A stretch of 64,000 nt of DNA from CAIYQJ01 sp963717255. Lineage in GTDB: Bacteria > Chloroflexota > Limnocylindria > Limnocylindrales > CSP1-4. The DNA lies in contig CAVQVT010000007.1 of the NCBI GenBank assembly GCA_963717255.1, forward strand, positions 248,001 through 312,000, read 5' to 3'. The notes beneath the pieces are model-generated. The model was not told the DNA's origin. It made no database searches and worked only from the letters and a program-made list of their open reading frames with translations. Positions 7,471 through 15,515 of this stretch are shown piece by piece (position 1 is the first letter of the stretch; each line of letters starts with the position of its first letter). The translations under genes were made by a program, and so were the position numbers.

Positions 7471-8384
7471 GCCCGCACGGGGGCCCTCGCCTGCTCGCGG
7501 GCGCGCCGATCGCCGCCGAGATCCGGGCCGGCGTGAAGGACCGCGTCGCCGCGTACCAGCGGCGGCAGGGCTACAAGCCGTGCCTCGCGGTCGTGCTCGT
7601 CGGCAAGGACGCGCCGTCGGAGGTCTACCTCCAGCAGATCCTCCGGAGCTGCCGGAACGTCGGGGCCAGCGGCCGCCTCGTCGGGGTCTCCGGTCGATCG
7701 TCCAACGCCCACCTGCGGGCGGTGCTCTCCGAGCTGAACGAGGATCCGCTCATCCACGGGATCATCGTCCAGATGCCGCTGCCGAAGCACCTCGACCTCG
7801 AGACGGTCGTCGAGACGCTGGACCCCGCGAAGGACGTGGACGGCATCACGCCGATGAACGCCGGCCTCCTGTCGCTCGGAAAGGACGCGTTCCAGCCGGC
7901 CACCGCACGAGCATCGGTCGAGATCCTCGTCCGCTCCGGGATCCTGCTGAAGGGGAAGCGCGCCGTCGTCGTCGGCCGGTCGAACGTCGTCGGGAAGCCG
8001 GCGGCGCAGCTGCTGCTCCGCGAGCACGCGACCGTCACGGTCGCCCACTCGCGGACGACCGACCTCCGGGGAGTCCTGCGTTCCGCCGACGTCGTCGTCG
8101 CCGCGATCGGCCGCCCGAACTTCGTCACCGGCTCGATGCTCAAGCGTGGTGCCGTCGTCGTGGATGTCGGGATCAACGTCGTGGACGGGAACCTCGTCGG
8201 CGACGTCGACCAGGCGTCCGCGCGCGAGGTCGTCTCCGCGATCACCCCCGTCCCGGGCGGCGTCGGGCCCGTCACCAACGCGATCCTGCTCACCCAGCTC
8301 ATCACGGCCGCCGAGCGACAGGCGGCCGCCGAGCCGCGCGGCCGGCGAACACGCCGCTCCGGCGCGGCGCACGCACCGCACTGA
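7467..8384 (+). CDS. folD: Methylene-THF dehydrogenase FolD, cyclohydrolase lysine missing
   Basis: A 305-aa FolD homologue interconverting methylene- and methenyl-THF with NAD(P). Conserved blocks are present: CLAVVLVGKDAPSEVY, VQMPLPKH (residues 101-108), KDVDG (122-126), VVGRSNVVGKPAAQLLL (nucleotide binding), and ITPVPGGVGPVT. The catalytic motif YVxxK reads YLQQI (54-58), so the lysine essential for cyclohydrolase activity (Lys54 in E. coli, Lys56 in human) is isoleucine. The PCTP motif is PATA. Dehydrogenase activity is probably retained and cyclohydrolase lost, with FchA next door filling in. Overlaps fchA by 4 nt; fhs follows after 95 nt. Confidence 0.88.
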   Translation: MSPHGGPRLLAGAPIAAEIRAGVKDRVAAYQRRQGYKPCLAVVLVGKDAPSEVYLQQILRSCRNVGASGRLVGVSGRSSNAHLRAVLSELNEDPLIHGIIVQMPLPKHLDLETVVETLDPAKDVDGITPMNAGLLSLGKDAFQPATARASVEILVRSGILLKGKRAVVVGRSNVVGKPAAQLLLREHATVTVAHSRTTDLRGVLRSADVVVAAIGRPNFVTGSMLKRGAVVVDVGINVVDGNLVGDVDQASAREVVSAITPVPGGVGPVTNAILLTQLITAAERQAAAEPRGRRTRRSGAAHAPH

Positions 8385-8479
8385 CGTCCATCGATCGGAG
8401 TCCGAGGACCGCGGTGGACGCGGCCCGGCCCCACCAAGCGCCGGCGCAGGCCGGTCGCCCACCGTCCTGGAGGCACCCG

Positions 8480-10186
8480 ATGAGCTTCCCGTCCGATCTC
8501 GAGATCGCGCGCTCGGTCACCCCGCGTCCCATCCTCGACGTCGCCCACGACCTGGGGCTCCGCGACGACGAGATCGAGCTCTACGGCTCCAAGAAGGCGA
8601 AGGTGACCCTGGAGGGTCTCGAGCGCGTGGAGGCCGAGGGCCGGCGCGGGAAGTACGTCCTCGTCACCGCGATCACGCCGACCCCCCTCGGCGAAGGGAA
8701 GACGACCACCACGGTCGGGCTCGCGCAGGGACTGAACCGGATCGGGAAGCGGGCGACGGTCGCGATCCGGCAGCCCTCGCTGGGACCGGTCTTCGGGATC
8801 AAGGGGGGCGCCGCCGGCGGCGGCTACAGTCAGATCATCCCCATGGAGGACTTCAACCTCCACCTGACCGGCGACGTGCACGCGATCAGCGCGGCGCACA
8901 ACCTCGCGGCGGCGTTCATCGACAACAGCCTCCACCACGGAAACCCTCTCGACATCGACATCCACAGCATCCTCTGGCCGCACGTGGTGGACATCAGCGA
9001 CCGGGCGCTCCGCCACGCGGTCATCGGCCTCGGCGGCAAGGAGGACGGGGTCCCGCGCGAGACCGAGTGGTTCATCACCGTCGCGTCGGAGGTCATGGCG
9101 ATCCTCGCCCTGGCGACCGACCTGCCGGACCTGCGCGCGCGCCTCTCACGCGTGGTGCTCGCCCGGAATCGCGACGGGCAGCCGGTGACCGCCGAGGATC
9201 TTCATGTCGCGGGCGCGATGACGGTCCTCCTGAAAGACGCGATCAAGCCGAACCTGCTCCAGACCCTGGAGGGCGGCCCGGCCTTCGTCCACTGCGGTCC
9301 GTTCGCGAACATCGCCCACGGGAACAACAGCATCCTCGCGGACCGCGTGGCTCTCGCCACCAGCGAGATCGTGTGCACCGAGGCGGGCTTCGGGTCGGAC
9401 ATGGGGGCGGAGAAGTTCTTCGACATCAAGTGCCGTGCGTCGGGCCTGCGGCCGGACGCCGCGGTCGTCGTGGCGACCGTGCGGGCACTGAAGATGCACG
9501 GCGGGGTCGGTCGCATCGTCGCCGGCAAGCCGCTCGACCCGGCGCTGACCGAGGAGAACGTCGACGCGGTCCGGAAGGGCGCGGAGAATCTCGCGGCGCA
9601 CGTCGAGATCGTCCGGAAGTACAACGTCCCGGTCGTCGTGGCGATGAACGCCTTCCCGACCGACACGGAGGCCGAGTACGCCGCCATCCGCGAGGTCGCG
9701 CTCGCGGCCGGCGCACGCGACGCCGTGGTCACCCGCAACTTCGCGGACGGCGGCGCCGGCGCCGAGGACCTTGCGCATGCCGTCTGGGAGGCCGCCGAGG
9801 AGGGTGCACCCGACTTCCGGTTCCTCTACCCCGACGAGATGCCGCTCCGCGAGAAGGTCGAGACGATCGCGCGCGAGATCTACGGCGCGTCGGGCGTCGA
9901 CTTCACCCCGGGGGCGGCGAAGAGGCTCGCCGACTACGAGGCGCTCGGGTACGGGTCGCTGCCCGTCTGCATGGCGAAGACCCACCTCTCGCTCTCGCAC
10001 GAGGCGTCGCTCAAGGGACGCCCGACAGGCTTCCGCTTCCCGGTCCGAGACGTCCGCCTGTCCGCCGGCGCGGGCTTCATCTACCCGCTCGCGGGCGACA
10101 TGCGGACGATGCCCGGGCTCCCGTCGAGGCCGGCCGGGGAGAACATCGACATCGACGAGGACGGGGAGATCGTCGGCCTGTTCTAG
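8480..10186 (+). CDS. fhs: Formate-tetrahydrofolate ligase
   Basis: ATP-dependent synthesis of 10-formyl-THF from formate and THF (or the reverse), 568 aa, the normal length. Visible motifs: the P-loop-like TPLGEGKTTTTVGLAQGL (residues ~73-90), the GPVFGIKGGAAGGGYSQIIP loop, DFNLHLTGDVHAI, and the C-terminal GFIYPLAGDMRTMPGLP. The ATG 8480 has GGAGG 6 nt upstream. It completes a formate to methylene-THF cassette with fchA and folD. This could serve formate assimilation, serine/glycine-derived C1 oxidation, or disposal of the histidine formimino carbon. Confidence 0.95.
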   Translation: MSFPSDLEIARSVTPRPILDVAHDLGLRDDEIELYGSKKAKVTLEGLERVEAEGRRGKYVLVTAITPTPLGEGKTTTTVGLAQGLNRIGKRATVAIRQPSLGPVFGIKGGAAGGGYSQIIPMEDFNLHLTGDVHAISAAHNLAAAFIDNSLHHGNPLDIDIHSILWPHVVDISDRALRHAVIGLGGKEDGVPRETEWFITVASEVMAILALATDLPDLRARLSRVVLARNRDGQPVTAEDLHVAGAMTVLLKDAIKPNLLQTLEGGPAFVHCGPFANIAHGNNSILADRVALATSEIVCTEAGFGSDMGAEKFFDIKCRASGLRPDAAVVVATVRALKMHGGVGRIVAGKPLDPALTEENVDAVRKGAENLAAHVEIVRKYNVPVVVAMNAFPTDTEAEYAAIREVALAAGARDAVVTRNFADGGAGAEDLAHAVWEAAEEGAPDFRFLYPDEMPLREKVETIAREIYGASGVDFTPGAAKRLADYEALGYGSLPVCMAKTHLSLSHEASLKGRPTGFRFPVRDVRLSAGAGFIYPLAGDMRTMPGLPSRPAGENIDIDEDGEIVGLF

Positions 10187-10274
10187 CGAGGTGATCCCGA
10201 TGGCACCCGAGGGAGGCGCCTTCCGGGATCCCCGTCCTCGTCCCGGCGCAGAGGGCGCCCGGGCCGTGCTCGGC

Positions 10275-10781
10275 CTAGAGGCGGGCCCCGCTCGGGTCGT
10301 CCGGGTCCGCTTCAGCCTGCTCGGCGAGCGCGTCGAGGTCCGGCTCGTCCTCGTCGCCGGCCTCCAGCTCCACCCAGGCGGCGCTCAGCGCGGTGGCGTC
10401 CGCGTCGTCCACCACGCCGCGCCCGACGAACGCCAGCGCCGCGTCCATGACGACCGGGACGGCGTCGATCCGCTGGTCGAGCCGCCGCAGGCCGTCCGTG
10501 CCGCCGAGGAACCCGGAGACCTCGCCGCCGCCCACCTTCTCGGCCCACCGGGCGACCGTGTCGCGGACCTTCCCGAGCGCCTCCCCACGTTCCGCCGCGA
10601 CGACGGCGGCCTCCGCACGCGCCCGCGCCGCCTCGATGGCCGCGGCGTCCTCGCCGGACCGGAACCCGGCCAGCGCCATGATGTCGCCGTCGGCCAGGTG
10701 CGGCAGCCGGGCGACCAGGTCGTCGAGGGACTCGACCCCGGTCCGCACGTCGTCGGGGGCCTGTTCCGGGCTCGGCGTCAC
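10275..10781 (-). CDS. Hypothetical protein, alanine/acid-rich
   Basis: A 168-aa soluble protein that I do not recognise. It is helical, Ala/Asp/Glu-rich and acidic at the C-terminus (EAGDEDEPDLDALAEQAEAD). The GTG start overlaps the stop of the upstream small membrane protein gene (GTGA), which fixes the start and implies coupled translation. The last ~20 residues look disordered. No catalytic motif was found. Confidence 0.6.
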   Translation of the reverse strand: MTPSPEQAPDDVRTGVESLDDLVARLPHLADGDIMALAGFRSGEDAAAIEAARARAEAAVVAAERGEALGKVRDTVARWAEKVGGGEVSGFLGGTDGLRRLDQRIDAVPVVMDAALAFVGRGVVDDADATALSAAWVELEAGDEDEPDLDALAEQAEADPDDPSGARL

Positions 10782-10999
10782 AGGACCACGTATCCGGTGG
10801 TCACCGCGAGGACTGCTGCCACCGCGAGGCCGAGAGCCGCCCCCAGGAAGCCGGCACCGTACGCGCGCCAGTCGATCGGCCCGAGCGCCGCACCACCATG
10901 CCCGCCGTGGGCGTCGTGCCCGTCGGCCGCAGCGTGGGCGGCCTCCTCGGCTGCGTGGGCGTCCGGGCTGGGGCTCCCGGCCGTCGGCTCGTCGGACAT
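10778..10999 (-). CDS. Small His-rich single-pass membrane protein
   Basis: A 73-aa protein: a soluble N-terminal half rich in His, Ala, Asp and Gly (DAHAAEEAAHAAADGHDAHG), then one hydrophobic helix (residues ~50-72) ending at the C-terminus. GGAGGCGACAC lies directly before the ATG. The histidines could bind metal, but nothing else supports that. It overlaps the next gene by 4 nt, so the two proteins may work together at the membrane. Function unknown. Confidence 0.6.
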   Translation of the reverse strand: MSDEPTAGSPSPDAHAAEEAAHAAADGHDAHGGHGGAALGPIDWRAYGAGFLGAALGLAVAAVLAVTTGYVVL

Positions 11000-11052
11000 G
11001 TGTCGCCTCCGCGTGCGTCGTCGAGGCATTCTCGCACGCTAGACTCCACCCC

Positions 11053-11742
11053 GTGCTCACCCTCGTCGTCACGCGCCACGGCCTCACGACCCGGTCGGTG
11101 CCGGAGCAGCACATCGGTCAGCGGATCGACGTACCGCTCTCCACCCAGGGCCTGCGGCAGGCGCACGCGCTCTCGCGACGCCTCGACGGGATCGCGTTCG
11201 ACCGCATCCTCACGAGCCCGATGACCCGAGCGCGGGAGACAGCCGAGATCGTCGCGTCCGGACGGTCCGCCGTCGGTGACGCACGCCTCACGGAGCTGGA
11301 CTACGGCGAGTGGGAGGGCCACACCTACGAGGAGGTGCGCGGGCTCCATCCGGGGTTCCGGACCAAGTGGGAGAACGACCCGGGCTCGCTGCGCTGTCCC
11401 GGCGGCGAGTCCGGCGACGATGTCGCCCGCCGCCTCCGTCCGTTCCTGCGCGACATCCTGGATCCGGGATCGCCGCTCGGCCGACCGCAGCAGGCGTCGG
11501 GTCCCGTCGGCGGCGACGACGGACGGCGGATGCTCGTCGTCACCCACAGCTCGGTCGGGCGGATCCTCTGCGCCGTGGCGCTCGGGGAGCCGATCCGCGA
11601 GTTCAGGCGGCGCTTCCGCATCGACCCGTGCAGCCTGACGGTGCTGCGATGGCCGGACGGGGCCGACCCCGACGGAGCGGAGCTCCTGCTCCTCAACGAG
11701 ACCGCGCACCTGCGACGCCGCGGCGAGGTGCCCTGGGGCTGA
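11053..11742 (+). CDS. Histidine phosphatase family protein (phosphoglycerate mutase-like)
   Basis: A 229-aa member of the histidine phosphatase superfamily. The catalytic RHG motif is TRHGLTT (residues ~7-13), with the ILTSPMTRARETAEI helix, a LDYGEWEGHTYEEV acid-donor region, and the second catalytic histidine in VVTHSSVGRIL. Substrate cannot be assigned; relatives include cobalamin/alpha-ribazole phosphatases and phosphoglycerate mutases. The GTG start lies 7 nt after TAGACT (11040-11045) with no Shine-Dalgarno, a leaderless arrangement. Confidence 0.85.
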   Translation: MLTLVVTRHGLTTRSVPEQHIGQRIDVPLSTQGLRQAHALSRRLDGIAFDRILTSPMTRARETAEIVASGRSAVGDARLTELDYGEWEGHTYEEVRGLHPGFRTKWENDPGSLRCPGGESGDDVARRLRPFLRDILDPGSPLGRPQQASGPVGGDDGRRMLVVTHSSVGRILCAVALGEPIREFRRRFRIDPCSLTVLRWPDGADPDGAELLLLNETAHLRRRGEVPWG

Positions 11743-11773
11743 CCCGGCCGCCTCGCGGCGCCAGCCCCGACGG

Positions 11774-12451
11774 TCAGTCCTTGCGGCCGAGTGCACCCCG
11801 GAACCTGCCAGCCCCCGGCCAGCCGAGCCGCCACAGGAGGAGCACCGCGAGCATCCCCACGACCCCGACCGCGATGACCAGGTCGAACGGCTCCAGCGCG
11901 TGGCGGATCTGCTCCCAGTTGTCGCCCAGCTGCACCCCGGCCCAGACCAGCGCCATCGACCACGGGAGCGCGCCGAGGGTGGAGTAGAGGACGAACTTCC
12001 CCAGCGGCATGCGTGCGACGCCTGCCGGGAAGCTGATGAACGTCCGGACGATCGGCAGCATCCGGCTGAAGAAGACGGTCGGTGATCCCCACCGCGCGAA
12101 CCAGTGCTCGGCGATCTCGATCTCGTGATGGCGGATCAGGATGTACTTCCCGTACCGCTCGAGGAACGGGCGGCCGCCGTACACGCCGATGCCGTAGGCG
12201 ATGAGCGAGCCGGTCGTGTTCCCGGCCGTGGCGACGATGACCGCGATCCAGTAGTTCCAGGGCTGGCCGGTGATCGGCTCGATCTGGCTCGGGTCGGAGA
12301 CCATGAATCCTGCGAACGGGAGGATCAGCTCCGACGGGAGCGGGATCATCGCGGACTCGATCGTCATCGCGATGAAGACGCCGAGGTAGCCGAGCGCCCC
12401 GTAGAGGCTCTCGAGGAAGGGGATCGCGATCTGGTCGATGAAGGCGAGCAT
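11774..12451 (-). CDS. DedA family membrane protein
   Basis: A 225-aa DedA/SNARE-associated (VTT domain) protein. Hallmarks are the ESAMIPLPSELILPFAGF re-entrant region near residue 32, then GSLIAYGIGVYGGRPFLERYG, and the arginine-containing FFSRMLPIVRTFISFPAGVARM. Recent work ties this family to undecaprenyl-phosphate or phospholipid translocation and membrane homeostasis. Four to five membrane segments are visible. Convergent with the histidine phosphatase gene. Confidence 0.88.
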   Translation of the reverse strand: MLAFIDQIAIPFLESLYGALGYLGVFIAMTIESAMIPLPSELILPFAGFMVSDPSQIEPITGQPWNYWIAVIVATAGNTTGSLIAYGIGVYGGRPFLERYGKYILIRHHEIEIAEHWFARWGSPTVFFSRMLPIVRTFISFPAGVARMPLGKFVLYSTLGALPWSMALVWAGVQLGDNWEQIRHALEPFDLVIAVGVVGMLAVLLLWRLGWPGAGRFRGALGRKD

Positions 12452-12517
12452 GTCCGGCGCAGGATATCCGACCTCCGGGCGAGGACGCCCGCGGGCGGCC
12501 GGTCGGCGGCGCGGGCG

Positions 12518-13279
12518 TCATGCGTCGATCGCGCCGCCACGCAGGAACGGGACGTCCGGCTCCCAGCCGTCCACGGCCGCCCCGAAGCCGCGCTCGCGGG
12601 CGACCTCCTCCACCGCGCGGAACAGGGCGCACTGCGCGTGGAGGTCGGCCGTCGTGAGGATGCGTTCGATCCGCGGGAGGATGTCCGCGACCGGGAGCGG
12701 GCGCTCCGCCACGTCGACCTCGAGGTACTTCGCGAAGGGCGGCACGCGGCCGTCCACGGCGAAGAGGAAGGTCAGCAGCGGGCCGATCGAGTCGGACGCG
12801 TCCAACCGGGATGCGAGCGAGAGGCCCAGGCGTGCGTTCTTCAGCGATCGGAAGAGCGCGTTGACGTAGTCGTCGAGCGCCGTCGGGGCGATCCTCGCGA
12901 TCTCGGCGTCCTCGAGTCTCGACTTGCGCTCGATCATCCTCGTGATGCCCCCGTCGAGCCGGTCGATCTCGACACGCACGCGGAGGAAGGACGGACGGTT
13001 CCATGCGAACGGCGAGCCCTCGAGGGCGTATCGATCGAAGTCGGCCAGAAGGATCGGCACGATCTCGACGGGATCCCCGTGCCGGGTGACCCACGACGGA
13101 TCTGCCCTCTCGAGGATGAGGAAGACGTCGTAGTCGGAGCCTTCCGTCGCGAACAGGCCGGCCCCTCGCGACCCGAAGACGACGAACCCCAGCACGTTGA
13201 CATCGGCTGTGGCGCGGGCCAGGACGTTGCGGAACCGCTCTTCGGGCGACTGCATCGGGATCGGCACTGGCGTCGACAT
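12518..13279 (-). CDS. Nucleotidyltransferase-domain protein
   Basis: A 253-aa protein with a pol-beta-type nucleotidyltransferase signature: FGSRGAG (residues 35-41) followed by SDYDVFLI, giving the GS...DxD metal site (Asp49, Asp51). A helical C-terminal half resembles aminoglycoside adenylyltransferase-like or KNTase C domains (LFRSLKNARLGLSLASRL). Substrate unknown; it could be an antibiotic-modifying enzyme or a toxin-antitoxin-type transferase, but no partner gene is next to it. The start has no Shine-Dalgarno; CACCAT lies 6 nt upstream. Confidence 0.7.
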   Translation of the reverse strand: MSTPVPIPMQSPEERFRNVLARATADVNVLGFVVFGSRGAGLFATEGSDYDVFLILERADPSWVTRHGDPVEIVPILLADFDRYALEGSPFAWNRPSFLRVRVEIDRLDGGITRMIERKSRLEDAEIARIAPTALDDYVNALFRSLKNARLGLSLASRLDASDSIGPLLTFLFAVDGRVPPFAKYLEVDVAERPLPVADILPRIERILTTADLHAQCALFRAVEEVARERGFGAAVDGWEPDVPFLRGGAIDA

Positions 13280-13392
13280 CGGCGCATGGTGTCGCGGGAC
13301 GGCGGGACGGTCAAGGATGCAAGGTCACAGGACGTCCCACGGGCGCCCCGCGGCGTCGATGTGACGGCGGCGGTGCGCGCTAGACTCGGCGC

Positions 13393-14301
13393 GTGCGAGA
13401 GATCCGCATCGTGGACGTCATGGACGCGGCCGCGTTCGGCCGGATCCCGCCGTGTGCGGACCCGGCCTTCGACCACCGGACCTGCGACCACTGGGAGAAC
13501 CCGAACGGGTCCCGGGCCAGTCGGCCGTCCTGGCTCCAGCCGCCCGCCGGGGGCGGCGCTGGGGCCGCCGCGCCGACGCCCCGAGCGCGCGCGAACCCGT
13601 TCGCCACCGACGCGGAGGACGCGACCTTCGGCGTCGCCGCGCTCCCCGCCGACTGGGTCTCGCCCTCGGCGCCGCCGGCGCGCGAGGCGAATCCGTTCGC
13701 GCCGGCACCGGACGATGACCCGTTCGACGGCAACCCGTTCGCGCCGGCGGGTGCCGGCCATGCCAACCCGTTCGCGCCCGGCGGTGGCGCGGCCGGGGGC
13801 GGCTTCGGCGGGGCCCCCGGCCGAGGGGGATCGGGGCCTGCCGGGGCGCCCCGCCGCGGCGGCCCGCCCGCGCTCGACCCGACCCTGCCGCGCAAGCTCG
13901 CGCTCCTGTCGCGCGGGCTGCGTGTCTTCGGCAGCTACGCTCGCGTCCTCCTCGCGGACGACCGGCCGGTCGCGTTCGCGCAGTTCGGCCCGCTGTCTGC
14001 GTACCCGCGTGCGCAGCGGCTGCGCGAGCTGTACGCGCAGCTGCCGGACAGCCCGCTTCCCGCCGTGATCACGTGCATCGCGACGACGCCCGAGGCGCGC
14101 GGGGAGGGCCTGGCGCTCCGGCTCGTGGCGGACGTCTGCGACGACCTCGCCGGGCGGGGGTTCGCGGCGGTCGAGGCGTACCCGGAGGCGGGCGCCGCGC
14201 CAGACGCCACGAGCTCGGCGTCGCCGGCGTTCTGGGTGCGGGCCGGCTTCACGGTAGCGGTGGACGACCCGCGCTTCCCAGTGGTGCGCCGGGAGCTCTG
14301 A
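13393..14301 (+). CDS. GNAT-like acetyltransferase with NPF-repeat insert
   Basis: A 302-aa protein. The C-terminal part (residues ~165-300) looks like a GNAT acetyltransferase: a YARVLLADDRPVAFAQFGP strand pair, VITCIATTPEARGEGLALRL (acetyl-CoA-binding loop, RGEGLA), and AFWVRAGF near the end. The N-terminus has GRIPPCADPAFDHRTCDHWE with paired cysteines and histidines. Between them, residues ~50-160, is a low-complexity Pro/Ala/Gly segment with four NPFA motifs at residues 68, 100, 114 and 125. The GTG start sits 6 nt after TAGACT (13381-13386), leaderless. Acceptor substrate unknown. Confidence 0.6.
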   Translation: MREIRIVDVMDAAAFGRIPPCADPAFDHRTCDHWENPNGSRASRPSWLQPPAGGGAGAAAPTPRARANPFATDAEDATFGVAALPADWVSPSAPPAREANPFAPAPDDDPFDGNPFAPAGAGHANPFAPGGGAAGGGFGGAPGRGGSGPAGAPRRGGPPALDPTLPRKLALLSRGLRVFGSYARVLLADDRPVAFAQFGPLSAYPRAQRLRELYAQLPDSPLPAVITCIATTPEARGEGLALRLVADVCDDLAGRGFAAVEAYPEAGAAPDATSSASPAFWVRAGFTVAVDDPRFPVVRREL

Positions 14302-14362
14302 CCGGCCGCTCGACCGACATCCGGACCCGCGGCCGTCGGTCCCCGGTGCGTAGACTCGCGAC

Positions 14363-14704
14363 ATGGCCGATCGGGACATCCGCGACGAGCTGTTCCGCTT
14401 CGAGTCGGCGCTGGCTGCGCGCGATCCAGACGGGGTCGAAGGCGGCCTGATGAGCCTCATCGCCGACGACTTCGCGGAGTTCGGCCGCGGTGGACGCGTC
14501 TGGACGCGGGACTCGATCCGCGGTCTGCTCGAGGGCCCGCCGGGTCCGCCCGTTCGAATCGACCAATTCGAGGTCGCGATGCTCAGCGACGAGGTGGCGC
14601 TCGTCACGTATCGAGGCGCGAAGGCGAACAGGGCCTCTGTCTGGATCCGGCGCGACGGCCAGTGGCAGATGCGCTTCCACCAGGGAACGCCGACCGACGA
14701 CTGA
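14363..14704 (+). CDS. DUF4440/NTF2-like protein
   Basis: A 113-aa protein with the NTF2-like fold of DUF4440/SnoaL-like proteins: ELFRFESALAARD at the start, LIADDFAEFGRGGRVWTRD, and the terminal ASVWIRRDGQWQMRFHQGTP. Members act as small binding or ketosteroid-isomerase-like domains; the ligand is unknown. The ATG is 6 nt after TAGACT (14351-14356) with no ribosome-binding site, leaderless. Confidence 0.75.
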   Translation: MADRDIRDELFRFESALAARDPDGVEGGLMSLIADDFAEFGRGGRVWTRDSIRGLLEGPPGPPVRIDQFEVAMLSDEVALVTYRGAKANRASVWIRRDGQWQMRFHQGTPTDD

Positions 14705-14758
14705 CGATCCGCCACGGCCGCCCTTGCTCAGGCGCCGCCCGTGCTACCGTCCGCCTCG

Positions 14759-15436
14759 ATGCCCCCTGTCTCCGCCCCCGCCCTCCTCCGCGCGCGTCTC
14801 CCTGTCGTCGCCTTCGTGGCCTCGCTCGGTCTCGCCCTCGTCGCGTGCGGCTCGACGGGAGCGTCGCCGGCCGGATCGGCGCCGCTCGCGACCTCGGCCG
14901 CCGGTGCGGCCCCCGGCACCTCCTCTGCCGTGACCGAGGCCCCTCCCACCGGGCTCGACGCCTCGCCCTTCGCCTCGCCCGTTCCGCCCGTGCAGATCGA
15001 CGACGCTCTCGCGGACCTCCTCCCGGCCTCCGTGGACGGCCTGCCCGTCGAGCGCTCGGTCGAGACCGAGAGCGCGGCGCTGACGTCGCCCACCCTGGGG
15101 GCGGATGCCGACGGGTTCGCCGCGGTCCAGGTCGCGACCGCCGACCTGACGGACCTGGCGATCGCATCGATCGTGCGCCTCAAGGGCTCGACCGACGCCG
15201 ACGCCTTCTACGCGGACTGGCGGCCCGGGTTCGACGAGGCCGTCTGCGCGCCGGCAGGCGGCATCTCGACCACCGAGGTCCGATCGATCGCGGGCCGGAC
15301 CGCGGACACCACCCTCTGCGTCGAGGGCGCCCGGGTCTACCATGTCCGGCTCGAAGCCGGCCGGATCCTCCTGAGCGTCCTGGATGTCGGGACGAAGGGC
15401 TTCGGCCAGGGGTTGATCGAGGGGCTCGAGGACTGA
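14759..15436 (+). CDS. Lipoprotein of unknown function
   Basis: A 225-aa secreted lipoprotein. The signal peptide ends in a lipobox LVAC (Cys ~31), followed by a Ser/Ala/Gly/Pro-rich linker to about residue 75, then a folded domain of mixed strands containing three cysteines (VCAPAG..., TTLCVEG). No enzymatic motif recognised. TACCGT (14745-14750) is 8 nt before the ATG, again a leaderless arrangement. Predicted to face the extracytoplasmic side. Confidence 0.65.
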   Translation: MPPVSAPALLRARLPVVAFVASLGLALVACGSTGASPAGSAPLATSAAGAAPGTSSAVTEAPPTGLDASPFASPVPPVQIDDALADLLPASVDGLPVERSVETESAALTSPTLGADADGFAAVQVATADLTDLAIASIVRLKGSTDADAFYADWRPGFDEAVCAPAGGISTTEVRSIAGRTADTTLCVEGARVYHVRLEAGRILLSVLDVGTKGFGQGLIEGLED

Positions 15437-15515
15437 CGGCGCCCGGCGACGGGCGGGCCAGCCGGCGCCGGCCTCGGCGGGTCGTCCCGGCGAAGGCGGC
15501 TTGATCCAGGGCTAC

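Noticed and set aside
13600..13900. Frame error producing the NPF-rich segment of the acetyltransferase
   Set aside because: The frame stays open and in register with recognisable sequence on both sides, so a double frameshift is unlikely.
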